Of a stretch of DNA of 64,000 nt, positions 30,909 through 39,529 are shown piece after piece. This DNA comes from a virus. Every line of letters starts with the position of its first letter. Position 1 is the first letter of the stretch. A model generated the notes under the pieces. The model saw only the letters and a program-made list of their open reading frames with translations, was not told the DNA's origin and made no database searches. The position numbers were made by a program, and so were the translations under genes. The stretch is from IMG/VR virus record IMGVR_UViG_3300036770_003657, positions 310,001-374,000 of that record. One strand, 5' to 3'.

Positions 30909-31222
30909 TCTTCCTCCATCTTCACTTGTAAGGGAAATCCGTTAGCCCTAGCCAAGCTAAATGTTTCACTTGATTTGACTTCTGCGATTTCATAAGTATA
31001 TGTACCTGCAATACCACTTCCAGACTCGTGAATTTGAAGCGTAATATCTTTAGCTGTTTCGGGAGTATGTTTAAAAATTTCAATTAATATACTAATTACA
31101 AACTCCATAGGAGTATGATTATCATTAAGGAAAACTACATGATATCGTTTGGGCTCAGACACCCTAATTTTAACTTTTTCATCTAGCACTACATCTGAGG
31201 TTACTTCTGTATCTACAGCCAT
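30905..31222 (-). CDS. clpS: ClpS, N-degron adaptor of ClpAP
   Basis: 105 residues from the ATG at 31220-31222, GGAG seven bases upstream. Core motifs YHVVFLNDNHTPMEFVI (N-degron pocket with D-N-x-T-P-M-x-F-V) and YEIAEVKSSETFSLARANGFPLQ are all present, so it should bind host ClpA and N-terminal degrons. The first 25 residues are a family-typical flexible tail. It lies between hsp20 and heme oxygenase, overlapping the latter. Confidence 0.88.
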   Translation of the reverse strand: MAVDTEVTSDVVLDEKVKIRVSEPKRYHVVFLNDNHTPMEFVISILIEIFKHTPETAKDITLQIHESGSGIAGTYTYEIAEVKSSETFSLARANGFPLQVKMEEE

Positions 31223-31239
31223 TATTGACTCCATATAAG

Positions 31240-31258
31240 TGGGGGAGTTTCCTCCCCC
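31240..31258 (-). promoter_or_regulatory. Strong GAAA-tetraloop hairpin between hsp20 and clpS
   Basis: GGGGGAG-GAAA-CTCCCCC on the minus strand, seven G/C-rich pairs, right after the hsp20 stop and just before the clpS ribosome site, without a T-run. It could stabilise the hsp20 mRNA end or partly attenuate clpS. Confidence 0.6.
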
Positions 31259-31264
31259 TGTTGA

Positions 31265-31702
31265 TCAAGCTACGTTGACTTGAATCTTCCTTGGCAATAA
31301 TGCTTCTGGAACGATTCGTTCGATTACTACAGTAAGTAATCCATTTTTAAGATCAGCACTCTTAACTTCCATATGTTCTGAAAGAGCAAATGTTCTATCA
31401 AAACTACGATATGCTAGGCCCCTGTGAAGATATTCAATTTCTCCATCAGTTTCTACTGGCTTCTTTTCACCAGTAATGATTAACTGGTCCTGATCAATAC
31501 TTACATCAATTTCATCTCTACTAAAACCTGCTACTGCTAGGGTAATAGTGTAGATATCACCTTTGCGTTCTAGGTTATAGGGAGGATAGTTGTTATTGGC
31601 CATACTGTTCCCCCAACTACGTTCCATAGTGTTAAAAATACGATCAAAACCAATCAGCGCTCTATTCAAAGCCGCTGTATCCATTCTAGCTAATTGTGTC
31701 AT
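31265..31702 (-). CDS. hsp20: Small heat-shock protein (IbpA/Hsp20 type)
   Basis: 145 residues. Alpha-crystallin domain from YPPYNLERKGDIYTITLAVAGF to SADLKNGLLTVVIER with the A-x-x-x-N/G-L-L motif, and the C-terminal I/L-x-I-type anchor PRKIQVNVA. It binds unfolding proteins and passes them to DnaK, encoded just upstream. TATAAATA at 31759-31766 and a hairpin at 31729-31757 form its leader; the ribosome site AAAGGAGA is outside the hairpin. Confidence 0.9.
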   Translation of the reverse strand: MTQLARMDTAALNRALIGFDRIFNTMERSWGNSMANNNYPPYNLERKGDIYTITLAVAGFSRDEIDVSIDQDQLIITGEKKPVETDGEIEYLHRGLAYRSFDRTFALSEHMEVKSADLKNGLLTVVIERIVPEALLPRKIQVNVA

Positions 31703-31728
31703 AAAATTTCTCCTTTATTAAGCAAGAT

Positions 31729-31757
31729 GCGTGTAGCCTCACCTGAGCACTACACGA
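31729..31757 (-). promoter_or_regulatory. Leader hairpin of hsp20
   Basis: CGTGTAG pairs with CTACACG (7 bp) around 13 nt, between the late-type promoter and the hsp20 ribosome site. It does not cover the ribosome site, so it is not a ROSE-type thermometer as drawn. Confidence 0.45.
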
Positions 31758-31758
31758 C

Positions 31759-31766
31759 TATTTATA
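31759..31766 (-). promoter_or_regulatory. T4-late-like promoter (TATAAATA) for hsp20
   Basis: TATAAATA on the minus strand, 57 bases before the hsp20 ATG and just after the dnaK stop. Confidence 0.55.
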
Positions 31767-31771
31767 AGGCA

Positions 31772-33649
31772 TTAGGCTGCGTTTTTAACTTCTGTAAAAT
31801 CTACATCCGTAATGTCCTTATCCTGTTGTTGAGGCTGTGCGTTTTTAGCAGTGTAAATAACCTGTGCCGCAGCAGCTAGGTCACTCATCTTCTGTGTTAT
31901 TGATTCCTTAGTACCTGTAGCAATCTCAGTTAATAGTGCTGTGATACTAGTTTCAATCTTATCTTTATCATCACTGCTAATCTTATCCTCAACTTCCTTC
32001 AAATCCTTACGAATTTGATGGACTTGTCCGTCTACGCTATTCCTTAAATCAACAATCTCACGCTGTTTGCGATCTTCCTCAGCGTTGGCTTCAGCTTCAC
32101 GGATCATTTTTTCAATTTGATCCTTACTTAAACCACCATCTGATTTAATAGTGATCTTGTTTTCTTTGCCTGTAGTCTTATCCTTGGCACTAATTTTCAT
32201 AATACCATTAGCATCTACATCAAAGGTTACTTCAATTTGAGGCATACCTCTGGGCTGTGGCATAATACCTTCTAGGTTAAACTCGCCTAGTAGTTTATTA
32301 TCCTTTACAAACTCACGTTCACCTTGGAATACCTTAATAGTGACAGCAGGTTGATTGTCATCTGCTGTGCTAAATGTTTGACTAGCCTTTGTGGGAATAG
32401 TAGTATTCTTTTGAATGATCTTGGTCATTACTCCACCAAGTGTTTCAATACCAAGACTCAATGGTGTAACATCTAATAACAATACGTCATTGCGTTCGCC
32501 GCTTAGTACAGCACCTTGTACAGCAGCACCCACTGCCACTGCTTCATCTGGGTTAACATCCTTACGTGGCGCTTTACCAAATAACTTTTCTACAGCGTCC
32601 TGTACCTTGGGCATACGTGTCATACCACCAACTAAAATAATTTCATCAATATCTGCTGGTGTAACTCCTGCGTCTTTCATAGCAGTACGACAGGGAGCAA
32701 TGCTACGTTCAATTAAATCTTCAACCAATGCTTCTAATTTAGCACGAGTAAGTTTTAGATTCATATGTTTTGGCCCGCTAGCATCAGCAGTAACATATGG
32801 TAGATTAATATCTGTTTGTTGGCTGCTACTTAATTCAATTTTAGCCTTTTCCGCTGCCTCTTTAAGACGTTGTAGAGCTAATACATCTTTAGTCAAGTCA
32901 ATACCTTGATCCATCTTAAAAGTATCAACTAAGTAATCCATAATACGTTGGTCGAAGTCTTCACCACCTAAGAAAGTATCACCATTAGTGCTTAGTACTT
33001 CAATTTGTTTGTCATTACCCAAGTTAGCAATTTCAATAATGCTAATATCAAAAGTGCCACCGCCCAAGTCATATACTGCTACCTTACGATCTTTTTTATC
33101 CGTCTTATCAACGCCGTAAGCCAACGCGGCAGCAGTCGGTTCATTAATGATGCGAAGAACTTCCAAGCCAGCAATACGGCCAGCATCTTTAGTAGCTTGA
33201 CGCTGACTATCATTAAAATAGGCCGGAACAGTAATAACAGCTTGGGTAACATCATAACCTAAATAATCTTCAGCAGTCTTTTTCATTTTACGCAATACTT
33301 CTGCGCTGATTTGAGGAGGTGCTAACTCCTTGCCCTGTGCCTTAACCCAAGCATCACCACTTGAGTTTTCAATGATTTCATAGGGCATTAGATCTAAATC
33401 TTTTTGTACAGCCTCTTCTTTAAACTTACGTCCAATTAAGCGTTTGGCTGCGTATACTGTATTCTTTGGATTAGTAACAGCTTGTCTTTTAGCACTGGCA
33501 CCTACAAGAATTTCTTCATCTGTATAGGCTACTATACTGGGAGTAGTACGTGCTCCTTCGCTGTTTTCAATTACTTTGGGATTGCCGCCTTCTATAATGG
33601 CGACGCAACTGTTAGTAGTACCGAGATCGATACCGATTACCTTACTCAT
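31772..33649 (-). CDS. dnaK: Hsp70 chaperone DnaK
   Basis: 625 residues, full length (E. coli 638). Phosphate 1 [34 protein letters not shown], phosphate 2 [13 protein letters not shown] and the interdomain linker region [20 protein letters not shown] are intact, followed by the beta-sandwich and a helical lid; the EEVD-like tail reads [11 protein letters not shown], as in bacterial DnaK. Ribosome site AAGGAGATA; AAATAAATA upstream. No DnaJ or GrpE gene lies in the window, so it must use host co-chaperones. Rare in phages. Confidence 0.96.
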   Translation of the reverse strand: MSKVIGIDLGTTNSCVAIIEGGNPKVIENSEGARTTPSIVAYTDEEILVGASAKRQAVTNPKNTVYAAKRLIGRKFKEEAVQKDLDLMPYEIIENSSGDAWVKAQGKELAPPQISAEVLRKMKKTAEDYLGYDVTQAVITVPAYFNDSQRQATKDAGRIAGLEVLRIINEPTAAALAYGVDKTDKKDRKVAVYDLGGGTFDISIIEIANLGNDKQIEVLSTNGDTFLGGEDFDQRIMDYLVDTFKMDQGIDLTKDVLALQRLKEAAEKAKIELSSSQQTDINLPYVTADASGPKHMNLKLTRAKLEALVEDLIERSIAPCRTAMKDAGVTPADIDEIILVGGMTRMPKVQDAVEKLFGKAPRKDVNPDEAVAVGAAVQGAVLSGERNDVLLLDVTPLSLGIETLGGVMTKIIQKNTTIPTKASQTFSTADDNQPAVTIKVFQGEREFVKDNKLLGEFNLEGIMPQPRGMPQIEVTFDVDANGIMKISAKDKTTGKENKITIKSDGGLSKDQIEKMIREAEANAEEDRKQREIVDLRNSVDGQVHQIRKDLKEVEDKISSDDKDKIETSITALLTEIATGTKESITQKMSDLAAAAQVIYTAKNAQPQQQDKDITDVDFTEVKNAA

Positions 33650-33711
33650 ATGTATCTCCTTAAATTAAGCAAGAATTAAATGGTCTTAGTTAAGCACCAT
33701 TATTATTTATT

Positions 33712-34242
33712 TCAATCAAATTTTCTACCCAGCTTTTTAAACATAGTTTGAACACCAATGACCTGCCTCAGAGCATCTTCAAGAGCATGATGCTTATTGG
33801 CCTGAGGCATTTCAGGATCCATACCCAAATCAAATAGTGTGCGAGTATCTCTTACTTCCCAAAATTTCCAAGGATATGGTTTATTGACTTGTCTAAAATA
33901 GTGTTCTAATATGATAATATCAAATGTACTACCATGACTCCAAAATTTACTAGAGCCCATACAGAACTTGTAGAATTCGTCTAACATCCAACGAACGTCT
34001 ACTCTATCATTGGGATCGAATGCTTCCTCTTGAGCAGCAGGGTCTTGTTTACTCCACCACTCAATAGTATTATCATCAATAAAGCTATCCAATCCTTCAA
34101 AACTTTCTAATTCAATTTTGTAGTAGAAAGTATCGTAGACTTTGGAACTATTGGGGTCAAATGTAGCCGCTCCAATGCTCAATATAGTGGCATTAGGAGT
34201 GGTGGCTAAAGTTTCTAAATCTACCATCAGATGTTTTGTCAT
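33712..34242 (-). CDS. dexA: DexA-like 3'-5' exonuclease (DnaQ fold)
   Basis: 176 residues. Exo I VDLETLATTPNATILSIGAA, Exo II W-SHG-STFDIIILEHYF, and Exo III NKHHALEDALRQV give the DEDDh catalytic set (D8, E10, D106-like, H and D). The domain is of the Rv2179c/T4 DexA type, which degrades ssDNA or RNA 3'-5'. The symbol is by similarity of type only. It lies just upstream of bS21 on the same strand. Confidence 0.78.
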   Translation of the reverse strand: MTKHLMVDLETLATTPNATILSIGAATFDPNSSKVYDTFYYKIELESFEGLDSFIDDNTIEWWSKQDPAAQEEAFDPNDRVDVRWMLDEFYKFCMGSSKFWSHGSTFDIIILEHYFRQVNKPYPWKFWEVRDTRTLFDLGMDPEMPQANKHHALEDALRQVIGVQTMFKKLGRKFD

Positions 34243-34270
34243 AATAGTGATTATACAACTAATTTAAGAT

Positions 34271-34498
34271 TTAGTAAAGCTTTGTTGGTAATCTTTCTTT
34301 TTCTAATTTCTTTTTGTACCTATTAACAGCAGCACCATGACGACGTTTGCGTTCGGTAGTTGGTTTTTCAAAAAATTCACGTTTACGTAATTCGTCTAAA
34401 ATACCACTATCTTCTACTTTATTTTTAAACTTGCGTAGAGCACGGTTGATATCTTCACCGTCTCTTAATTCCACTTTACGACCATTAAAATTATTCAT
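34271..34498 (-). CDS. rpsU: Ribosomal protein bS21
   Basis: 75 residues from ATG at 34496-34498 (longer frames start inside the preceding gene). Typical bS21: INRALRKFKNKVEDSGILDELRKREFFEKPTTERKRRHGAA. It binds the 30S platform near the anti-Shine-Dalgarno and helps initiation. Phage-encoded bS21 is known in aquatic phages and is thought to bias host ribosomes. It overlaps the preceding gene by eight bases. Confidence 0.92.
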   Translation of the reverse strand: MNNFNGRKVELRDGEDINRALRKFKNKVEDSGILDELRKREFFEKPTTERKRRHGAAVNRYKKKLEKERLPTKLY

Positions 34499-34898
34499 CT
34501 TCACCTTCTTGTGTATCATCTACTCTCTTAAAAAATGGTATGCTATCTAAATCATAGATTCTGTTTTTACTTATCAGATGCCACGGAGTTATCTCATCTT
34601 TAGTGATATAGTAAGAATCAGTCTGTGCTATCATAAATGTAACAAAACTCCTAGTAATTACATCACAATTGTCTATATCAATTATAGTAACATCTGCATA
34701 GCTATGTACACTTAATAACCAATCTAAATCCATTTCATTTTCGTCAAATACAAATACATTGAGTTCTTCAATAATTTCACAAATGTATTTTTGAAAAGCT
34801 TCTTTTACCTCGTTTGTTGGTTTAACCAAAAGTATACTAGGATTTTGATTAAACAACTTATCAGGTGGTGTAATTACGTTAATTTTTCCCAGATTCAT
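34491..34898 (-). CDS. Conserved phage protein before bS21
   Basis: 135 residues. Alpha/beta layout (ITPPDKLFNQNPSILLVKPTNE, VTIIDIDNCDVITRSFVTFMI) with a charged C-terminus. It resembles small receiver-like or nucleotide-binding folds, but no motif is complete. Overlaps both neighbours (20 bases upstream, 8 downstream). Function unknown. Confidence 0.55.
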   Translation of the reverse strand: MNLGKINVITPPDKLFNQNPSILLVKPTNEVKEAFQKYICEIIEELNVFVFDENEMDLDWLLSVHSYADVTIIDIDNCDVITRSFVTFMIAQTDSYYITKDEITPWHLISKNRIYDLDSIPFFKRVDDTQEGEDE

Positions 34899-36399
34899 CT
34901 CTAGCTCTTATTCTTTCTAATTCATCTATTTGCCAAGGTAATCTATCTACTAAACCCATTTTTTTAAGTTTAATTTGTTGTTTGATAGTATCATTTGGAT
35001 TAGAGTCTTTCCATGCTTTCATTAAATCTTTTTCACGTTGCTTTAGTTCATTTATATATCTTGTTTCATCATCTTCAACTAAAATAACACGATCTTCATC
35101 ATCAGTAGCTACTCTTTTTTTTTCCGTATCGGTATCAGTCTCAGGCTTAGGTTCTGGAGCAGTAGCTACTGGAACAGGACTCAAATATGGTTTTTCTGTT
35201 TCTATTTTAATTTCAGTAGTATCTACAGTAATAATAGGTTGCTCTACTACTGGAACTATTTCTGGTTGTAAAACAATTGGTTCCTCTGTCTTAACTTCTA
35301 TAATTGGTTCTGGGGGAACGATTATAGGCTCTTCTACTTTAATCTCCACAACTGGCGCTGGCTCGACGACGGGCTCTTCAATTTTAACTTCTTTGGCGGG
35401 TGCGGTTTCTTCATTAGGTGCTGGACGCCATTTAAAAAATACACCAGGTTTATCAAGATAACTTAATATTTTACTAGGTTCTGCTGGCTTAGGTGCAGTT
35501 TCCTTAATTTGTTCTATGACTTCTTCAGGTAAAGGCCCATCGTCCTTTTCGTACTTAGGTTCTTCAGGAGCGGGCTCATCCTTGCCCTTGGGACGCATTT
35601 CTTCCTTGACCTTATCCCATAAACTGGCTTTTTCCTTACGTTCTTGGAAAGCCCATTGAAAACTCATTTGACTGGCTAGTAATAATAACACTGCCAAAGG
35701 ATCAAATACAAATACAATGGTAAGAATTACCCAGACTACTGCTTTTTCTAGTAAATTAGTGTCAGGGTTATCACCATAGATTAAGGCTGCTATATATTTG
35801 ATTGGGCCAACTTCTGCTTCTACAGCACGAACTTCGGCACGTATTGGAGCAGCTTGTTCATTTAATTTTTGAATAACGCCCTGTTCAGTTTCAATCTCTT
35901 TTAATAGTCTTGCTCTATCTCTAGCCTGACTACGACGTATTTGATCTGACCTAGCAGCACCTTGTTCATTGGTACTACGGCTCATTACTTGATCTACTGC
36001 TGCATCCAATTGTTTTAATTGATTTCTAGCAGATTCAATATTTTCTCTACTTATTTTGATCTTTTCGTCAATAAGGCTTATCTTGGCCTGTACGTCACCA
36101 CTGACTAGGCTTTGGTCACTATGTGCTTTACTAAGATAGCCAAAAATACCCATGCTAGTTATGAGCATTAGGGTAATGACTGCTATAGTAAGGTAGCCTT
36201 TTAAACTCCATGGAGTTCGATACCAATTAGCCTTAAGCCACCATGCTGTGACCAATTTACTAATTTCCAATACAGTGCCCATAATGATGACACTAAGGGC
36301 GGCGGCACTGAATATGCTAGCCAGCCCTAGAACCGAATAATATATAGCTATTGTTGAAATAGCTATACCTGTAAAGAATGTTAAAAATGCGAGAACCAT
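34879..36399 (-). CDS. Large membrane protein with coiled coil, conserved in aquatic myophages
   Basis: 506 residues. Four membrane segments: about 1-20, 22-45, 65-88 and 225-250. Between them a basic, Gln/Arg-rich coiled coil (SDQSLVSGDVQAKISLIDEKI to AVEAEVG). The C-terminal half is low-complexity Pro/Glu/Val with about ten EEPIV/VxEPxx repeats. Similar proteins occur in many aquatic T4-like phages without known role; the cytoplasmic tail suggests scaffolding at the inner membrane. Overlaps the next gene by 20 bases. Confidence 0.6.
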   Translation of the reverse strand: MVLAFLTFFTGIAISTIAIYYSVLGLASIFSAAALSVIIMGTVLEISKLVTAWWLKANWYRTPWSLKGYLTIAVITLMLITSMGIFGYLSKAHSDQSLVSGDVQAKISLIDEKIKISRENIESARNQLKQLDAAVDQVMSRSTNEQGAARSDQIRRSQARDRARLLKEIETEQGVIQKLNEQAAPIRAEVRAVEAEVGPIKYIAALIYGDNPDTNLLEKAVVWVILTIVFVFDPLAVLLLLASQMSFQWAFQERKEKASLWDKVKEEMRPKGKDEPAPEEPKYEKDDGPLPEEVIEQIKETAPKPAEPSKILSYLDKPGVFFKWRPAPNEETAPAKEVKIEEPVVEPAPVVEIKVEEPIIVPPEPIIEVKTEEPIVLQPEIVPVVEQPIITVDTTEIKIETEKPYLSPVPVATAPEPKPETDTDTEKKRVATDDEDRVILVEDDETRYINELKQREKDLMKAWKDSNPNDTIKQQIKLKKMGLVDRLPWQIDELERIRARDESGKN

Positions 36400-36408
36400 A
36401 TCAAATAT

Positions 36409-36813
36409 TTATTTGAAAAAGCTCCACATCCTTGTACTTTCATCTAGACAGGCCCAGTGTTCTTCTGTGTTACGACTACTGGTAGTTCGTATTTCACTAT
36501 ATACTCTACGACATAGTCTACCGCTTAGACGTTGAGTCATAATAATTTCAATAATGCCGTGATTGTAACTGTCATCGCTATACCAACGTATGACCTCACC
36601 ATTGTCCAAATTACCAAGAGCGGTAAACATTGCCTGTTGATGCTTTCTACGATCATCTTCATTTAGTCCATCCAACATTCTGATTACACTATTTTTAATA
36701 GACCAAATGCTCTCAGGTAAACGAATTGTAACCTGTGCATTAGCCTGTGTGCTAGCGATTAATGCCGCGGCCGTCAATAACTTCCCAACTACCATCACGC
36801 TTTTGGCAAGCAT
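36409..36813 (-). CDS. Secreted surface-antigen-like protein
   Basis: 134 residues from ATG at 36813 (earlier starts would run deep into the preceding gene). Signal peptide MLAKSVMVVGKLLTAAALIAS with cleavage after NAQ. The C-terminus LCRRVYSEIRTTSSRNTEEHWACLDESTRMWSF resembles the 17-kDa surface antigen pattern CRxYxxx...ACRxxDGxW. It overlaps the upstream lipoprotein gene by 62 bases. Probably periplasmic or outer-membrane associated. Confidence 0.6.
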   Translation of the reverse strand: MLAKSVMVVGKLLTAAALIASTQANAQVTIRLPESIWSIKNSVIRMLDGLNEDDRRKHQQAMFTALGNLDNGEVIRWYSDDSYNHGIIEIIMTQRLSGRLCRRVYSEIRTTSSRNTEEHWACLDESTRMWSFFK

Positions 36814-37084
36814 AGTTAATTCCTTCAATAATACGCCCATTGGGCAATTGTTGTTTATAGGGATGTTCAAAGCACTTTGGGGCTACTCCCATTCTTTTAA
36901 TAGGGATGGCTTCAATGGGATCGTCTGTACATCGCATAATGGTTTGACTGGCTACAGACTTACCATCTACTATAGTAACATCTTTAGTACCATAACAAGC
37001 CGGTTTAGCCGGCTGGTGAATTTGTCTAGGAACAGAACCACAGCCAGCTAAAATCACTACTAAAGGTATTAGAATTACTTTCAT
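36752..37084 (-). CDS. Lipoprotein with surface-antigen-like C-terminus
   Basis: 110 residues. Lipobox MKVILIPLVVILAGC (Cys15) marks lipid modification. Then YGTKDVTIVDGKSV and a C-terminal NYACQKRDGSWEVIDG resembling the ACRxxDGxW end of surface antigens. Together with its two neighbours it forms a small envelope-protein cluster. Function unknown. Confidence 0.65.
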   Translation of the reverse strand: MKVILIPLVVILAGCGSVPRQIHQPAKPACYGTKDVTIVDGKSVASQTIMRCTDDPIEAIPIKRMGVAPKCFEHPYKQQLPNGRIIEGINYACQKRDGSWEVIDGRGINR

Positions 37085-37090
37085 TATAAA

Positions 37091-37852
37091 TCAACGAATA
37101 GTTGTATTCATTACTACAGCATTTGGATCCTTTAATACTTCGGCTACTCTTGCCTTTACTTTTTCATCTGTAATAGAATTAGTAATCATTCTACTTCGAT
37201 CTAAACTTGCAACTGGAGTTACTATAATTCCATTAGAATTTTCCTTTTCATTTTTAGAAACTTCTTTAGGTTTTATCTCAGGTGTTTTTACTGGTTTTTT
37301 GTCTAATTCATTAAAAGCCTCTGTTTCAGCATCAACTTCTTTAACGGGCTCTTTAACTTCGACTTTTTGTTCATCTAATTTAATAGCCATAAGAACAAAT
37401 GCTCTATAAACATTAGTGCTTTCTAGTACGACTTTTGTATCTACAAGCTCTACACCAGTAAGACTTACGTTCTCAACTTTTTTTCTAGTAGCACTTTGAT
37501 AACTTCCTACATAAGAGCCGTTTTTGTCTGCCTGGAACATTTTAGTTTGTTTATCAATTTTAGAATCCAATGTTTCTGCAATTTTAGATTGAGCAAGTGT
37601 TCTTGCTTTTTCCACAGCCATAGAATAATCTTGACTACGAGCACTTGCACTAGAATATAAAATACCTGGAGTCTTAGGCAACTTGTGCATCCATTCTGGA
37701 GAACTATCTATGGTTACGTTGGATGGATGTTTGTAGATTACTTTTTCAACTACTCTTTCAGTAACTTGTGGGACAGGAGTCTCTTTTTTAGTAACAAAAG
37801 TTTCACAACCTGCAAGAGCAACTACAATTGGCAAAATAACAAATTTTTTCAT
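37091..37852 (-). CDS. LPP20-like lipoprotein
   Basis: 253 residues. Lipobox VVALAGC (Cys15). Residues 50-160 hold a LPP20-type domain: PEWMHKLPKTPGILYSSASA then YSMAVEKARTLAQSKIAETLDSKI, with a later beta part VELVDTKVVLESTNVYRAFVLMAI. The rest is charged low-complexity. It starts four bases before the end of the small gene upstream (ATGA). Outer-membrane anchored on the periplasmic side (inferred). Confidence 0.65.
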   Translation of the reverse strand: MKKFVILPIVVALAGCETFVTKKETPVPQVTERVVEKVIYKHPSNVTIDSSPEWMHKLPKTPGILYSSASARSQDYSMAVEKARTLAQSKIAETLDSKIDKQTKMFQADKNGSYVGSYQSATRKKVENVSLTGVELVDTKVVLESTNVYRAFVLMAIKLDEQKVEVKEPVKEVDAETEAFNELDKKPVKTPEIKPKEVSKNEKENSNGIIVTPVASLDRSRMITNSITDEKVKARVAEVLKDPNAVVMNTTIR

Positions 37853-37974
37853 TTTGAAGCTTCCTGTAAAGTTGTCCCTGCCTTTTGGCTAATATTATCT
37901 GTAAGTTTAAGTAAACCTGATATGTCTAATTTACCTACAACGAATCCAATTAGAAATACTGCAATATAACGCAT
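37849..37974 (-). CDS. Small membrane-anchored protein
   Basis: 41 residues, ATG at 37972-37974 with GAGG upstream, TGA overlapping the next ATG (ATGA). N-terminal hydrophobic helix (RYIAVFLIGFVVGKL) then an amphipathic helix. First gene behind a good sigma-70 promoter, leading the lipoprotein operon. Confidence 0.6.
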   Translation of the reverse strand: MRYIAVFLIGFVVGKLDISGLLKLTDNISQKAGTTLQEASK

Positions 37975-38017
37975 ATGATCCTCTATATCTGTGGGTTAAT
38001 GTTTTACTACAAGTCAA

Positions 38018-38046
38018 ATTATACAATCGTTCCTATATCTTGTCAT
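38018..38046 (-). promoter_or_regulatory. Sigma-70 promoter of the lipoprotein operon
   Basis: ATGACA, 17-bp spacer, TATAAT on the minus strand, about 40 bases before the ATG at 37974. Confidence 0.6.
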
Positions 38047-38055
38047 TAATTTTGG

Positions 38056-38385
38056 TTATTTAAAAATGATCAATCCCATAAGTGTTGCTTGAACAAAGAA
38101 ACCAAACCCAATTGTAATAATATTGAGTAAGTCCCTAGCAATTACACTACGGAGAAAGAACATAAACAGACCTAGCCAAACCAATCCAACCAAATCTACA
38201 GGTGGCATCTTTTCTGTTAATCCTGTTAATATGGCTATTAGTGTAGGAATAGTGGCCATATGTATTAGAATTACAGCTATCCAGTTCAATGTTTCTGCAC
38301 TGATATGTCCAATATTTTCTACTAGATTATTTGCCATTTCCTTAAAATTGAACAATTCAAGTACTTTATCCCATTGTATTTTCAT
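38056..38385 (-). CDS. Membrane protein, holin candidate
   Basis: 109 residues with three hydrophobic segments (about 32-55, 63-80, 90-108) after an amphipathic N-terminus. It lies eight bases after the cell-wall hydrolase gene in the same direction. Size, topology and position fit a class I holin or a related lysis membrane protein, but no family is recognised. Confidence 0.5.
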   Translation of the reverse strand: MKIQWDKVLELFNFKEMANNLVENIGHISAETLNWIAVILIHMATIPTLIAILTGLTEKMPPVDLVGLVWLGLFMFFLRSVIARDLLNIITIGFGFFVQATLMGLIIFK

Positions 38386-38393
38386 GTTTACTC

Positions 38394-38933
38394 CTATTTG
38401 TAAAAAATATGTTGACCTATTACTGCTACTCGTTTACGATTCCACCGTGGATTCACATATTTGGCATGAAAGTACATGGCATCTTCCAAACTGGGTAATC
38501 TAAATCCTTCAAGTAAAACCATTTTGGCTACTTTTTCACTTTCCCTATATGTTTGCTCATGTTTAGGAATACGCTTAGAAGGATGTGTACAATACCAACT
38601 AAATTGGCAAAGCACTTTTTCATATACTACGTTCTTTTGGTAAACTACTTGACACAGGTCTGCTGGAAATTGTCCACTGTTGGCTCTATTCAATGTTACC
38701 TGTGCTACTGCTACCTTACCCTCAAATGGTTCTGTGCCTGCTTCATAATATACATTACGTGCCAAACACTCTAGTTGTCTACTCATTGACTCAGCTGGTA
38801 TATGTTTAAAGGAACTCATTTTGATATTGATTTCCTTATTCTCATCCAACTTGAACATAACAACTTTATAACCTACCCACCCTAAACCAATTGCGGCAAT
38901 AAGGATGGCTAGCATTTTAACAATGCGTATCAT
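38394..38933 (-). CDS. SleB-type cell-wall hydrolase (endolysin candidate)
   Basis: 179 residues. N-terminal membrane anchor (MLAILIAAIGLGWVGYKVVMF), then the Hydrolase-2 domain: ECLARNVYYEAGTEPFEGKVAV (catalytic Glu in YYEA), VTLNRANSGQFPADLCQVVYQ, CQFSWYC, and YFHAKYVNPRW. SleB-like enzymes cut peptidoglycan; in phages they serve as lysins. The anchor suggests a signal-arrest-release type. Next to a three-span membrane protein. Confidence 0.82.
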   Translation of the reverse strand: MIRIVKMLAILIAAIGLGWVGYKVVMFKLDENKEINIKMSSFKHIPAESMSRQLECLARNVYYEAGTEPFEGKVAVAQVTLNRANSGQFPADLCQVVYQKNVVYEKVLCQFSWYCTHPSKRIPKHEQTYRESEKVAKMVLLEGFRLPSLEDAMYFHAKYVNPRWNRKRVAVIGQHIFYK

Positions 38934-38963
38934 TTTTATCTCCTTTACGCTGGATAATTAAGG

Positions 38964-39359
38964 CTATCTACGCATACTAGCAATGTCTTTAGCCTCATCA
39001 TCTGTAAAGATGGGCACAGCATTACTCTTATGCATGGTTCCAATACCCTTAATTTTAGTGCCGGTATAGAGCTTGGGTGCTGCCTTAGTAGCGGCGGCAC
39101 TGTCTATACCTTTATTTAGGCTGGGAATACGTGGAGCATCCATTCCACGATATGTCAGTTTTGGTGGCTGATATACAGTACGATCCATGGCGGCACGTTG
39201 TTTACGTTGCTCCTGTTCAATACCATATTTCTTTTGAAGCGCATGCCAATCCGCTTCAAGTTCCCTTGCCTTCCGTGCTTCATCGGCGTTGCGGAATTTA
39301 GTTTTACCCTTACGCTTGCCTGTAGTACTGAGCCACGGACCTTCAAGATGCATACTCAT
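38964..39359 (-). CDS. Conserved basic phage protein
   Basis: 131 residues; ATG 39357-39359 overlaps the upstream stop (TAATG); M3 is an alternative start. Starts MHLEGPWLSTTGKRKGKTKFRNA and ends in KIKGIGTMHKSNAVPIFTDDEAKDI, a pattern I know from uncharacterised proteins of many aquatic phages. Highly basic middle. No function known. Confidence 0.7.
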   Translation of the reverse strand: MSMHLEGPWLSTTGKRKGKTKFRNADEARKARELEADWHALQKKYGIEQEQRKQRAAMDRTVYQPPKLTYRGMDAPRIPSLNKGIDSAAATKAAPKLYTGTKIKGIGTMHKSNAVPIFTDDEAKDIASMRR

Positions 39360-39505
39360 TAGTCTTCCCTTGTATAGTTTAACACATTGCCAACACCATA
39401 TTGTGCTTCTCCTAGCATTTTGGCAGCATAGTCATTCTCTGCGTATACAATGGTATTCACTGTTTGATATTCATTGATACGAACCCAAAGTTTGTACTTG
39501 TACAT
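39359..39505 (-). CDS. Small conserved phage protein
   Basis: 48 residues, ATG at 39503-39505 behind an excellent AGGAGGT. MYKYKLWVRINEYQTVNTIVY then AENDYAAKMLGEAQYGVGNVLN: a short beta-hairpin plus helix, seen in other phages beside the 38964-type gene. Coupled to it by TAATG and driven by the sigma-70 promoter at 39530-39558. Confidence 0.72.
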   Translation of the reverse strand: MYKYKLWVRINEYQTVNTIVYAENDYAAKMLGEAQYGVGNVLNYTRED

Positions 39506-39529
39506 GGTACCTCCTATAGTAATTTATTT

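Noticed and set aside
31729-31757. ROSE RNA thermometer before hsp20
   Set aside because: The hairpin lies upstream and leaves the AAAGGAGA ribosome site free.
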